DNA of 64,000 bases, taken from Paraburkholderia sp. BL9I2N2. GTDB lineage: Bacteria > Pseudomonadota > Gammaproteobacteria > Burkholderiales > Burkholderiaceae. Made by a program: the position numbers and the translations under genes. The notes below the pieces were generated by a model, which was given only the letters and a program-made list of their open reading frames with translations, searched no databases and was not told where the DNA came from. Position 1 is the stretch's first letter; each line of letters begins with the position of its first letter. The stretch is taken from the NCBI RefSeq assembly GCF_004339745.1, contig NZ_SMGP01000002.1:620001-684000 (forward strand), read 5' to 3'. Shown here piece by piece: positions 17,131 to 25,829 of the stretch.

Positions 17131-17655
17131 TCAGGCGTCACACGTCGTGACGCGCTGCGTCGCGGCACTCGAAGCGGGGATCGCGGCCGCAGTGGCCGCA
17201 ACGCCGGCCGGCGTCGCATATTGCGGCAGTTCGATAAACGCGCTCATCTGCCGCACGATTTGCCAGAACACCTTCTCGAATAGACGCGCCCGCTCGGACT
17301 CGGCGATGTCGTCGGCGAGAGGATCGGCGAAGGCCCAGGTGCACGACGCAGGCTCGCCAGGAAACGCGGGCGTGTGATGTGCGTCGACGGATTCGTCCAG
17401 CGCGACGACTAGATCCATGCGCGGTGCCCACTCGCCGGTGAATTCCAGCCAGCTTTTCGGGCTGAGAATGCCGAGGTCCGAGATGCCGGGCCGCAATTGC
17501 GCGACCGCGAACGGATGAACCCGCGCGGCCGGTTCCGGCCCCGCGCTGAACGCGTCGAACCGGTGTCCCGCCAGTTCCCGCAACAAAGCTTCGGCAATGA
17601 TGCTGCGTGCTGAATTCTCTCGACAGAGAAACAGCACCTTATATTTTCTGGTCAC
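17131..17655 (-). CDS. Low-molecular-weight phosphatase/arsenate reductase-like protein
   Basis: A 174-residue protein of the LMW protein tyrosine phosphatase fold. The P-loop CRENSARS at residues 11-18 matches the thioredoxin-coupled ArsC form (CxxNSxRS), and DPLADD near residue 112 supplies the catalytic Asp. The GTG start has GGGGTAAG before it. The last 25 or so residues are Ala/Thr-rich and beyond the family's normal end. No ars regulator or efflux gene is nearby, so arsenate reductase and tyrosine phosphatase roles remain open. Confidence 0.85.
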   Translation of the reverse strand: MTRKYKVLFLCRENSARSIIAEALLRELAGHRFDAFSAGPEPAARVHPFAVAQLRPGISDLGILSPKSWLEFTGEWAPRMDLVVALDESVDAHHTPAFPGEPASCTWAFADPLADDIAESERARLFEKVFWQIVRQMSAFIELPQYATPAGVAATAAAIPASSAATQRVTTCDA

Positions 17656-17880
17656 GCTTACCCCGTACCCGTGTTTTTTTGTTTGATTCTGTGTGCAATT
17701 CTGCCGGCTCAGTCTTGCGCCCTCGTGACACTACGATGTTCAAATTTGTTGCGCCACGAGAATTTGTACCAGGGTTGGTCGCTCACGTGCACCGCGCGTC
17801 GCGCTTGCGCGGGAGTGTACCAGCGCACGCGTCGAGCTTTCATTAAGCCTTCACCGGAGCGCCTGACGGGATCGAGCGCT

Positions 17881-18081
17881 TCAGACAGCAGCGTCGCTCT
17901 CGCGTCGGTCGGAGACGATCCGGTTGGCCGCGTCGTTTCCGTCGGACGCCGCGGCGGGCGACGTGTCGAACATCATGGCCGCGGGCGGGTTGCTGATCGC
18001 CTTGACGCCATTGGCGATGCTCGGTGCCGCGACGTAGGGAACAAATGCCGCCACCGCAACTACAACGATGAAAGTGAACAT
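17881..18081 (-). CDS. Small putative membrane protein
   Basis: A 66-residue frame whose first 20 residues form one hydrophobic helix (FTFIVVVAVAAFVPYVAA), followed by a polar tail rich in Asp, Ser and Arg. GAGAGG lies about ten bases before the ATG at 18081. A TTG start at 18120 is possible. No family recognised. Confidence 0.45.
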   Translation of the reverse strand: MFTFIVVVAVAAFVPYVAAPSIANGVKAISNPPAAMMFDTSPAAASDGNDAANRIVSDRRESDAAV

Positions 18082-18290
18082 GGCCGTCGTGCCTCTCGGG
18101 ATTGACTGCGTGAAAGTCAAACGAAGCAGGACCGCGTGGCAATGAGCAGGCGTCGCTCTTCACGGCGGCGTTCGAGCGACCACTGTCGCGGACGTGTCAT
18201 TGATTCTAGAAGTGCAAATTCGAACGCTAAAGGCCGCTGTCTATATCAATTCGGTCTACCTCTATCGCCTACCGGCCAGAGCGTCATTCC

Positions 18291-19859
18291 TCACACGGCT
18301 GCGGATTCGGTGGTCTCGCGTTGCGGCTCGCCGCTTCGATCGTCGCGCGATCCTGTGCGACTCAAAAACGCGAACGACGCAAATGCGGACAGCAGCGTGA
18401 TCGCGATCAACACGTGCAACAGGCGAGTGAACGCGTGAGTGTAGGTCAGCGCCAATGCGTGCCTGCCGATTTGGGGCAGGCTCGCGGCCGCTTGCGCCAG
18501 GTCGCCCGTCGTCAAGCGCTGCGCGGCTTCGGCGAGATGGGCGGCCATCGCGGGGTCGGCGTGCGGCACGAGTCGCGCGAGGCTCGCCTGCGCCAGTCCG
18601 GCGAGCAAAGCCGTGACGATGGCCAGCGCGATGCCCTCGCCCGCCACGCGCGTCGTGCTGAAAATGCCCGACGCCATGCCCGCCCGTTCCTTCGGCACGA
18701 CGCTTACCGAGAGGCCGTCCATCAAGCCCCACGGCATGCCCGCGCCGATGCCGGTGACGAGCATCGGCAGGATGATCGACGCCCGCGAGGCGCTCATGTC
18801 GACGCGGCTCAACCAGTAAAGCCCCGCTGCGGCGACCAGAAAACCGATACCCGACAACACGCCCGCAGAGATCCAGCGCGTGAGTGAAGCGGCGAGCATC
18901 GGCACGACGAGCATCGGCGCCGATAGCGCGATCATCAGAAGACCGGCGTCCATCTCGCTGAGACCTTCGGCGCCAATAAAGCGCAGCGGCAGCATCACGA
19001 TGAGCACGATGTAGCAATAGCAGGTGCCGACCGGCAGAATCTGCACCCCCACGAAGCGCGGGTAGCGGAACAGGCTCAGTTCGAGCATCGGCCGCGCGAC
19101 GCGCATTTCCACCAGCACGAACGCCGCCAGCAACAGCGTCGACGCCGCCAGCATGCCGGCCACCAGCGGGCTCGACCAGCCGCTTTGCGGCGCCTCGATC
19201 ACGGCGAAAGTGAAGAGCGCCAGCGTGGCGGTGAAGGTGATCGTACCCGGCCAGTCGAGGCCGCTTGCGGCCGGATCGTGCGTCTCGCGCATACGCGGCA
19301 CGCCGAAGATGAAGGCCAGCATGCCGATGCCAGCAATCGCCAGGAAGATCGCGCGCCAGCCGAAGTGCGTGATCAACGCGCCGGCCATCAGCGGACCGAA
19401 CGCGAGTCCGATGCCGAAGCTCGTGCCCAGCATGCTGAACGCCCGGGTGCGGGCGTGGCCGTCGAATTCCTGCGCGAGCGCCGCCGATCCGCTCGCCAGC
19501 GACGCCGCCGCGCAGACGCCCTGCACCGCGCGCAACACGTCGAGCCAGACGACGGACGGCGCGAAACTCATCGCCAGCGAGGTCACGATGAAGCCGCCCA
19601 GGCCGCTCACGAAAAGCCGCTTGCGGCCGAACTGGTCGGCGAGCGCGCCGGCGGCCATCAGCAGGCTGCCGAAACTGAGCATGAAGGCATTGGTGATCCA
19701 GGTCAGCGCGCTCGCGCTGCCGCCCAGGTCGCGCCCGATTGCGGGCGTCGCCACCGCACCGCCGGAAAAAGCCAGCGGCAGCACCAGCGCGGCGAGACAG
19801 ACGGCGGCGAGAATCAGCGGTTTGCCGCTGTCCGTTCTGTATGAAGTTGCAGTGTTCAT
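18291..19859 (-). CDS. MFS multidrug exporter, DHA2 (14-helix) type
   Basis: A 522-residue inner-membrane protein of the EmrB/QacA type. Motif A-like ADQFGRKR and the proline- and glycine-rich helix 5 (GTSFGIGLAFGPLMAG) are visible. The length and about fourteen hydrophobic segments fit DHA2. The start at 19859 follows GAAGGG; an in-frame extension to 20024 has no such signal. No membrane-fusion partner is adjacent. Substrate unknown. Confidence 0.88.
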   Translation of the reverse strand: MNTATSYRTDSGKPLILAAVCLAALVLPLAFSGGAVATPAIGRDLGGSASALTWITNAFMLSFGSLLMAAGALADQFGRKRLFVSGLGGFIVTSLAMSFAPSVVWLDVLRAVQGVCAAASLASGSAALAQEFDGHARTRAFSMLGTSFGIGLAFGPLMAGALITHFGWRAIFLAIAGIGMLAFIFGVPRMRETHDPAASGLDWPGTITFTATLALFTFAVIEAPQSGWSSPLVAGMLAASTLLLAAFVLVEMRVARPMLELSLFRYPRFVGVQILPVGTCYCYIVLIVMLPLRFIGAEGLSEMDAGLLMIALSAPMLVVPMLAASLTRWISAGVLSGIGFLVAAAGLYWLSRVDMSASRASIILPMLVTGIGAGMPWGLMDGLSVSVVPKERAGMASGIFSTTRVAGEGIALAIVTALLAGLAQASLARLVPHADPAMAAHLAEAAQRLTTGDLAQAAASLPQIGRHALALTYTHAFTRLLHVLIAITLLSAFASFAFLSRTGSRDDRSGEPQRETTESAAV

Positions 19860-20228
19860 CGATTGGCCCTTCGCTAAAAATCCGGAAGTGGCGCGGACGA
19901 TCGGGCACCGGCCAGGCGCGGGCCGAGCGCGCTTCGTCAAGCGCTCAAGGGCGCTATTCTGTTGGCGGATTGGCGAAGGATAAAGAGCGTGCGTGTCGTC
20001 ACTGAGCCGCCTGAAACGCGGCAATCGCCGCCGCCTGGCCTGACCCGCAGCCTGGGCATTCGGCGTTGTGCGCCCGCCGATTGTGCTGCTGAGCGCGACG
20101 CACTATTTACCCCAGACGGATTTATCGCGGCCAGTCCCGCCTTCATACTGAGCTTGAGTGTTTTTGCGCGGACGTCATGCCGACCGGCCGAACGCCACGC
20201 CACGCCACACCACGATGGAAATCACGGG

Positions 20229-20894
20229 ATGCTGAACAGAAACGCCATTAGCTCGGGCGCCTACCTCGAAAGTTTTGAATCGCTGCCCAAGGAAATGCTG
20301 TGGACGCAGGCGCAAATCGACGCGTCGCTCGCGCACACCATGCAGCAGCGTCCGGACACCGGCGATGTCTGGGTCTTCGCCTACGGCTCGCTGATGTGGA
20401 ATCCGATCTCGGACTTCGACAGCCGCCGCATCGCGACCCTGCACGGCTGGCATCGCAGCTTCTGCATCCGCATGATCGCAGGACGCGGCACGCCGCAGCA
20501 GCCAGGCCGCATGCTTTCGCTCGAACAGGGCGGCAGCACGCAAGGCGTCGCGTTGCGCCTGTGCGGCGAGACGCTCGAAGAAGAGCTGCGCATTCTCTGG
20601 ATTCGCGAGATGGTGACCGGCGCCTATCGTCCGACGTGGGCGCCGCTCACGCTCGAGGACGGCACCGAACTATCGGCGATCGCCTTCGTGGCGGATCACG
20701 GGAATTCGCAATACGAAGGCGACGCGCGAGCACCGCTGATCGCACCGTTGATGGCGGTGGCGACCGGTCTGTTCGGCACCAACGCGGAGTACGTGTTCAA
20801 GCTGCAGAGCGCGCTCGCGGACTGCGGCCTGAACGACCCTTATATCGACGAACTCGCCTCAGAACTGACGCGAATCGCCGGGCAGCCGGCGTGA
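20229..20894 (+). CDS. chaC: Gamma-glutamylcyclotransferase, ChaC family
   Basis: A 221-residue cytoplasmic enzyme likely to cleave glutathione into 5-oxoproline and Cys-Gly. The glycine loop VFAYGSLMWNP near residue 50 is the family signature, with GWHRSFC and GVALRL further on. Start at 20229 is chosen because the family begins shortly before the YGSL loop; the upstream in-frame extension lacks homology. It converges with the J-domain gene, four bases apart. Confidence 0.88.
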   Translation: MLNRNAISSGAYLESFESLPKEMLWTQAQIDASLAHTMQQRPDTGDVWVFAYGSLMWNPISDFDSRRIATLHGWHRSFCIRMIAGRGTPQQPGRMLSLEQGGSTQGVALRLCGETLEEELRILWIREMVTGAYRPTWAPLTLEDGTELSAIAFVADHGNSQYEGDARAPLIAPLMAVATGLFGTNAEYVFKLQSALADCGLNDPYIDELASELTRIAGQPA

Positions 20895-20898
20895 TGCG

Positions 20899-21582
20899 TC
20901 AAAACCGCAAGCCGTTGAGAAACTGAAACCACAAACCTTCCAGTACGCCGGCCGGATGGGTCTCGGCAGCGGGTTCTTCGCGCTTGCCCGAATTGGCGCG
21001 GCCGGCCGGCGCGCCCTTGCTGGCGGCGTCCTGTTTCACTGAAGTTGCCTCGGACTGGGCTGAAACATCGGCGACCTCAGACTCCTCTGCGGCCTCGGCC
21101 TCGGCCTCCGCCTTCGCCTTCGCCGCTTCGCGGCGCGAGGCCTGCAACGCCGACACGCTGTCCGCGATCTGCGCGGCTCGCCGTGCCTCGCATTGGCGCC
21201 CGAGCAGCACGCCGAACAGCACATCGCGGTTGTGGCCGTCGTCGGCGAAACGCATGGCGAGCGAGACCATCTCCGCATACGCGGCTTCGTCGGCAGCGCG
21301 CGCCGCCGCTTCGCGCTCGGCTTGCGCCTTCTGCCGGCGTGCGTGCTGCGCTTCCCAACTGCGCATCTGCTCGGCGTACACCGCGTCGTACACCTTGCGC
21401 TGCGCGGCGTCGGAGAGGATCGCGTACGCGTCCTTGATTTCCTGGAAGGTGGCGCGTGCCACTTCTTCGGCGCCGCTATTGCGGTCGGGATGCCACTTCA
21501 TCGCGGCCTTGCGGTAGGCCCGCTTGATTTCTTCGTCCGTGGCGTGCGTGGGCACGCCGAGGGTGTCATAAAGAGTTGCCAT
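20899..21582 (-). CDS. J-domain protein (DnaJ-like co-chaperone)
   Basis: A 227-residue protein. The J domain covers residues 1-68: YDTLGVPTHATDEEIKRAYRK then WHPDRNS with the essential HPD. The middle is a charged helical region rich in Ala, Glu, Arg and Gln, likely coiled coil. The tail is Ala/Glu/Lys-rich and ends with a short hydrophobic segment (LEGLWFQFLNGLRF). It lacks the Gly/Phe region and zinc fingers of DnaJ, so it is a type III J protein. The ATG at 21582 is preferred over the in-frame 21633. Confidence 0.88.
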   Translation of the reverse strand: MATLYDTLGVPTHATDEEIKRAYRKAAMKWHPDRNSGAEEVARATFQEIKDAYAILSDAAQRKVYDAVYAEQMRSWEAQHARRQKAQAEREAAARAADEAAYAEMVSLAMRFADDGHNRDVLFGVLLGRQCEARRAAQIADSVSALQASRREAAKAKAEAEAEAAEESEVADVSAQSEATSVKQDAASKGAPAGRANSGKREEPAAETHPAGVLEGLWFQFLNGLRF

Positions 21583-21678
21583 TGCTTGCTCGACCTCGCC
21601 GTGATTGGCTTCGCGGACGATCGTAACATGCAAAAAACGGCTTTATCGTGAAGTGGCCCGCGTGTGCGCCCTTCAGCC

Positions 21679-21764
21679 GGCGGATAAAAAAAGGCCCCGC
21701 CACTGGCGTGGCGAGGCCGAGTCCCATGTCAAGGAGGTGTCATGGAGGAGACGATTCGATCATA
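21679..21764 (-). ncRNA. Candidate small RNA with two anti-Shine-Dalgarno motifs
   Basis: On the minus strand TATGAT (21759-21764) could be a -10 element. About 10 bases on, the strand reads CTCCTCC (complement of 21744-21750) and CACCTCCTT (complement of 21731-21739). The second matches the 3' end of 16S rRNA. A GC-rich hairpin and seven T residues follow. The product would be about 70 bases, with an open 5' part able to pair with ribosome-binding sites. The alternative is the plus strand, where AAGGAGGT precedes a seven-codon frame at 21742-21765. No -35 match is good, so this is a hypothesis. Confidence 0.4.
21686..21718 (-). terminator. Intrinsic terminator between the FMN reductase and J-domain genes
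   Basis: Eleven-base stem formed by 21693-21703 and 21708-21718 with a four-base loop. On the minus strand the only mismatch becomes a G-U pair and the stem is followed by seven T residues (21686-21692). No minus-strand protein gene lies upstream of it, so it probably ends a short RNA. Confidence 0.75.
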
Positions 21765-22042
21765 GCCGCAGGTCATCGCGCCCCCAAACAATGCTTCGCC
21801 ATATGCTTATCCGGGGCGGCTTCAAGTGCATTGCAGCGTACGCGGCATGGGCTCCACGACGCCGGCTGCGGGCACGCCGCCGCGCCGGCAACACGCCGCG
21901 CGGTTATATCGTTAGAACAAAAAGTCGCTTCGTGCGGCGCCCGGCGCTGATTAAGATGACACTTCAAAGTCCGGTTCGCCCCGGTCCGCTGCGCGCAGCC
22001 CCGCGCCGGCGCGCCGTGAGCCGCTACCGAAGGAGCATTTCG

Positions 22043-22705
22043 TTGACCAGTTTCGACCATCATCGCCGGCCGCTCGTCATCGGCATCGGCGGCACGACGC
22101 GCGCCGCCTCGTCGACCGAACGCGCGCTCGGCTTCGCGTTGCGCGGCGCGCAAGCAGCCGGCGCGAACACCCGCCTGTTCGGCGGCACCTTCCTGCATAG
22201 CCTGCCTCACTACGCCCCGGAACAGGCTCACCGCACGGACGAACAGCTTGAACTGATCGAGGCGGTGCGCCATGCGGACGCGTTGATCATCGCCACGCCC
22301 GGCTATCACGGCGGCGTGTCCGGTCTCGTCAAGAACGCGCTCGACACGCTCGAGGAATTGCGCGCCGACGAGCGCCCCTATCTGGATGGCCGCGCGGTCG
22401 GCTGTATCGTCACCGCGTATGGCTGGCAGGCCGCGGGGTCGGTGCTGACGTCTTTGCGCTCGATCGTCCACGCGTTGCGCGGCTGGCCAACGCCGTTCGG
22501 CGCCGGCATCAACACGCTGGAAACGCGCTTCGACACCGTCGATACCTGTTCCGACGTCAAAGTCGTCGATCAGCTCGCCACCGTCGGCCAGCAGGCCGCG
22601 CAATTCGCGCTGGCATTCAACGCACACCGCACGCCGGACGCCGCGCCGCTTGCCGGCACCGCGCTCAAGGAAGCACAACCCGCTCGCCTCCTGCACGCGG
22701 TTTAA
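22043..22705 (+). CDS. NADPH-dependent FMN reductase-family flavoprotein
   Basis: A 220-residue protein with the flavodoxin-like fold. GIGGTTRAASSTERAL near the start is the FMN phosphate loop, and ATPGYHGGVSGLVKNALDTL near residue 85 is the signature of NADPH-dependent FMN or quinone reductases. A TTG start at 22043 is chosen because AAGGAG lies seven bases upstream; an in-frame GTG at 22016 is the alternative. Electron acceptor unknown. Confidence 0.85.
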   Translation: MTSFDHHRRPLVIGIGGTTRAASSTERALGFALRGAQAAGANTRLFGGTFLHSLPHYAPEQAHRTDEQLELIEAVRHADALIIATPGYHGGVSGLVKNALDTLEELRADERPYLDGRAVGCIVTAYGWQAAGSVLTSLRSIVHALRGWPTPFGAGINTLETRFDTVDTCSDVKVVDQLATVGQQAAQFALAFNAHRTPDAAPLAGTALKEAQPARLLHAV

Positions 22706-23042
22706 ATCCCCGGTTTACATCCCTTTCGCCACAAGACTCACGACGCCGTGGACCCGCTTGCGCGGCCCACGGCGCGGTCGTTCGCGCGAACCGTGCGGCA
22801 CATAACAGACCCGTGATCCGCAACACCGGATAGTGTGTCTGAACACAGCGAATATGATCCGATCGGGGCTCCTGTACACCTCCCTCCTGATTTGCTTACG
22901 ACGAAAGATTGGTTCACCCGCTGCGCAGCGCGGCATAGGCTTGATCCTGCCCGCTGATTTACCGGCCGCGTGACGCTACGGGTTGCGTCCGACGTGCCGG
23001 CCTTTTCGCAACGCAAGCGGGGCACAACGATTGCCAAAAATC
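22706..23042. other. Intergenic stretch, nothing identified
   Basis: 337 bases without a supported gene or clear hairpin terminator. It presumably carries the promoter for the small gene at 23043. Confidence 0.5.
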
Positions 23043-23258
23043 ATGAACGCACATATTCGCTACAAGGGTTACGAAGTTGCACCGGCCGCACAACAACTCC
23101 CCAACGGCCTGTTCGCCGCCAACCTGACCATCGAAAAAACTTCCGCGAATCACGAGCAGCATTATTCATTTGACGCGCTCGATTACTTCTTCGACGAAGA
23201 GCACGCGCTGGCCTACGCATTCCGCTGGGGACGCATGTGGATCGATAACCACCAATAG
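23043..23258 (+). CDS. Small conserved protein, paralogue of the 7965 gene
   Basis: A 71-residue soluble protein. Its second half (FDALDYFFDEEHALAYAFRW, then GRMWID) aligns residue by residue with the protein at 7965-8195, while the first half is more diverged but of the same length. An in-frame ATG is absent further upstream without running into non-homologous sequence, so the start at 23043 is preferred. Function unknown; no operon partner is certain, the ferritin-like gene starting 132 bases later. Confidence 0.72.
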   Translation: MNAHIRYKGYEVAPAAQQLPNGLFAANLTIEKTSANHEQHYSFDALDYFFDEEHALAYAFRWGRMWIDNHQ

Positions 23259-23390
23259 AATCACCGACAGCGTCAGTTGCATCATCTTGCGCTGGGAGCG
23301 GCGCGGGCCAGCTTGCGCCGCTCGGCATCGGAATTTGAACGGTTGTGCCAGAATAGGCGACACATCGAGTTCGCCCTCTGTACGCCTGCC

Positions 23391-24344
23391 ATGTCCGACA
23401 CACTGACAGATGTTGCCGAAGACCGCACCCTACGCCACTGGACATTCCGCGGCCCCGCCCGCGTGAAGATCGGTTCCGAGGCGCACAAGCAGATGTTTTG
23501 CCGGATGCTGCTTGAAACCCACAACCCTTATAAACCCGCCGTGATCGAATGGCCGGCGCTGCCGCCCGATGCGCTCGAGCGGTTGTGCTCGCTGCCGATC
23601 TGGGACATCGCGGTGCAGACCGAAGGCCGCGCGTCGATCGCCGTTCATACCTATGCCGCGCAACTGCGCGATCCCCTGCTGCGTGAAGCCATCACCATGG
23701 AAGGCGACGAAGAAGCGCGTCACAAGCACGTGCTCTCGAAGCTGGTCGCCGCGTACGGCATCGAGATCGCGCCCGAGCCGGACTATCCGCCGCCGCGCGA
23801 CGCCGAATGGGAATGGATGCGCACGGGCTATAGCGAGTGCATCGACAGTTTCTTTGCGTTCGGTCTATTCCGCTCGGCGCAGCAGTCGGGCTTTTTCCCC
23901 GAGGCGCTGGTCGAGACTTTCGAGCCCGTGATTCAGGAAGAAGCGCGCCACATTCTGTTTTTTATCAACTGGGTCGCGTGGTATCGGCGCACCATGCCAC
24001 TCTGGCGCAGACCGTGGCATTCGCTGCGCGTGGCCGCGATCTGGGTGGTGCTGGTGTGGCAGCGTCTTGCCATCGCGAGAGGCATCGACGCTAAAGGCAT
24101 GGCGCACGATTCGAATTTTCTGCCCGCGAGCAGCAGCGTAATCGGTGAAGCCATGAACGCGCGCGACCTGTTCGCGCTCTGCCTCGCGGAAAACGACCGG
24201 CGCATGAGCGGTTACGATGCGAGACTGCTGCGGCCCAAGCTGGTGCCCACGCTGGCGCGCTTCGCACTGCGCTTCATGAAACCCTCGCGCCGGGAAATCC
24301 CATCAGGACAAGGAGACGCCGGCCATGACATGGACCGTCGATGA
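23391..24344 (+). CDS. Ferritin-like di-iron domain protein
   Basis: A 317-residue helical protein. EGDEEARHKH near residue 103 and QEEARHILFF near residue 180 are two E-x-x-H-type repeats as in di-iron four-helix bundles. A hydrophobic stretch follows near residue 205 (RVAAIWVVLVW), so it may touch the membrane. The reading frame overlaps the start of the following amidase gene by 20 bases, which suggests translational coupling. Reaction unknown; oxygenase or desaturase chemistry is possible. Confidence 0.75.
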   Translation: MSDTLTDVAEDRTLRHWTFRGPARVKIGSEAHKQMFCRMLLETHNPYKPAVIEWPALPPDALERLCSLPIWDIAVQTEGRASIAVHTYAAQLRDPLLREAITMEGDEEARHKHVLSKLVAAYGIEIAPEPDYPPPRDAEWEWMRTGYSECIDSFFAFGLFRSAQQSGFFPEALVETFEPVIQEEARHILFFINWVAWYRRTMPLWRRPWHSLRVAAIWVVLVWQRLAIARGIDAKGMAHDSNFLPASSSVIGEAMNARDLFALCLAENDRRMSGYDARLLRPKLVPTLARFALRFMKPSRREIPSGQGDAGHDMDRR

Positions 24345-25779
24345 ACAACTCGCGTTGACCGCTACAGAAGCCGTCGCCGCGATCCAGTCCGGCCGCCTGA
24401 ACGCCGCCGACTACGTGGCCACCTTGCTCGCGCGCGCAGCGGCGCTCTCGAGCCTCAATGCGCTCACCACGCTCGAGCTCGACGGCGCGCTCGCCGCCGC
24501 GCGGCGCATCGACGCCTTGCCCGCGGCCGACAAGGCTCGCTTGCCGCTCGCCGGTTTGCCTATCGTCGTGAAGGACAACATCAACACGGCGGGCATGCAG
24601 ACCTCGGCGGGCACACCGGCGCTCGAGGGCTTTATGCCGAAGACCAACGCGCCCTCGGTGCAGCGCCTTATCGACGCCGGCGCGATCGTGCTCGGCAAGG
24701 CGAATATGCACGAACTGGCATTCGGCATTACGAGTACGAACCTCGCCACGCATGCCGGGCCGGTGCGCAATCCCTACGATCCCACGCTGATTCCGGGCGG
24801 CTCGTCGGGCGGCACCGCCGCGGCGATTGCCGCGCGCATCGTGCCCGCGGGTCTGGGCACCGACACCGGCGGCTCGACCCGCATCCCGGCCGCGTTGACG
24901 GGCACGGCGGGGTTTCGTCCGTCGGTCGGCAACGGCGGCCCCGAGCGGCGCTATCACGATCCGAACGCCGTGGTGCCGATCAGCCATACGCGCGACACGG
25001 TCGGGCCAATGGCGCGCACCGTCGCCGATATCGCGCTGCTCGACGGCGTAATCACTGGCGCCGGCGCATTGCCGGCGGTCGCGTTGAACGGGTTGCGCAT
25101 CGGCTTGCCCGCGCCGCTCTGGGAAGGGCTCGAGCGCCAGGTGGAAGACGTCGCGCGGGCCGCGTTGAAGCAACTCGAAGCGGCGGGCGTGGTGCTCGTG
25201 CCGGTGACGATGAGCGAACTGGACGAGTTGAACGGCATGGTGGGCGGCCCGATCGCGATCCATGAGCCGCTCGAGGACGTGCTGGCCTGGCTCGTCGCCA
25301 ACGACGCGCCCGTCAAAACCGTCGTCGAAATGGCGGCCCGCATTGCCAGCCCGGACGTGCGCGCGATCTACGACGGCGTGCTCGACGATGTGCTGGGCGA
25401 CCGCTACGAGGCCGCGCTGAATCATTGGCGTCCGCGCTTGCAGCAGTACATGGCCGCGACGTTCGCCGACGAGCGGCTCGACGCGCTGCTGTTTCCGACC
25501 ACGCGTCTCGCCGCCGTGCCGATCGACGACATCAACGGCTCGTCGGTAGTCTCGATCGACGGTTCAGCAGCGATCGACACCATGGACGCGTTCCTACGCA
25601 ACACCGATCCGGCCAGCACCTCGGGCATACCGGGGCTTTCGCTGCCGGCGGGCATGACCGCGAGCGGCTTGCCGGTCGGACTCGAACTGGACGGCCCGCT
25701 CGGTGAAGACCGGCGTATTCTTGCGATTGGCGTGGCGTTCGAACAGCTTCTCGGCGCGCTGCCGGCGCCGGTGCTTTGA
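24325..25779 (+). CDS. Amidase-signature hydrolase, indoleacetamide hydrolase-like
   Basis: A 484-residue member of the amidase signature family with a Ser-cisSer-Lys triad. Lys is in IVVKDNINTAGM near residue 80, cis-Ser in PGGSSGGTAAA near 155 and the nucleophile in GTDTGGSTRIPAA near 180. Family relatives include indoleacetamide hydrolases, making indole-3-acetate a possible product, but substrate cannot be read from sequence. An AAGGAG motif lies within the end of the ferritin-like gene, ahead of its ATG. The pairing of a di-iron protein with an amidase is unusual. Confidence 0.88.
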   Translation: MTWTVDEQLALTATEAVAAIQSGRLNAADYVATLLARAAALSSLNALTTLELDGALAAARRIDALPAADKARLPLAGLPIVVKDNINTAGMQTSAGTPALEGFMPKTNAPSVQRLIDAGAIVLGKANMHELAFGITSTNLATHAGPVRNPYDPTLIPGGSSGGTAAAIAARIVPAGLGTDTGGSTRIPAALTGTAGFRPSVGNGGPERRYHDPNAVVPISHTRDTVGPMARTVADIALLDGVITGAGALPAVALNGLRIGLPAPLWEGLERQVEDVARAALKQLEAAGVVLVPVTMSELDELNGMVGGPIAIHEPLEDVLAWLVANDAPVKTVVEMAARIASPDVRAIYDGVLDDVLGDRYEAALNHWRPRLQQYMAATFADERLDALLFPTTRLAAVPIDDINGSSVVSIDGSAAIDTMDAFLRNTDPASTSGIPGLSLPAGMTASGLPVGLELDGPLGEDRRILAIGVAFEQLLGALPAPVL

Positions 25780-25829
25780 TACCGCAACGACCTTCACAAC
25801 ACCTCTAAAAAAACTCGACTAAAACGCCG

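Noticed and set aside
18262..19908. Minus-strand frame of 548 codons overlapping the DHA2 exporter in another frame
   Set aside because: Arg-rich, low-complexity content without domains. The exporter frame has proper membrane helices and a ribosome-binding site.
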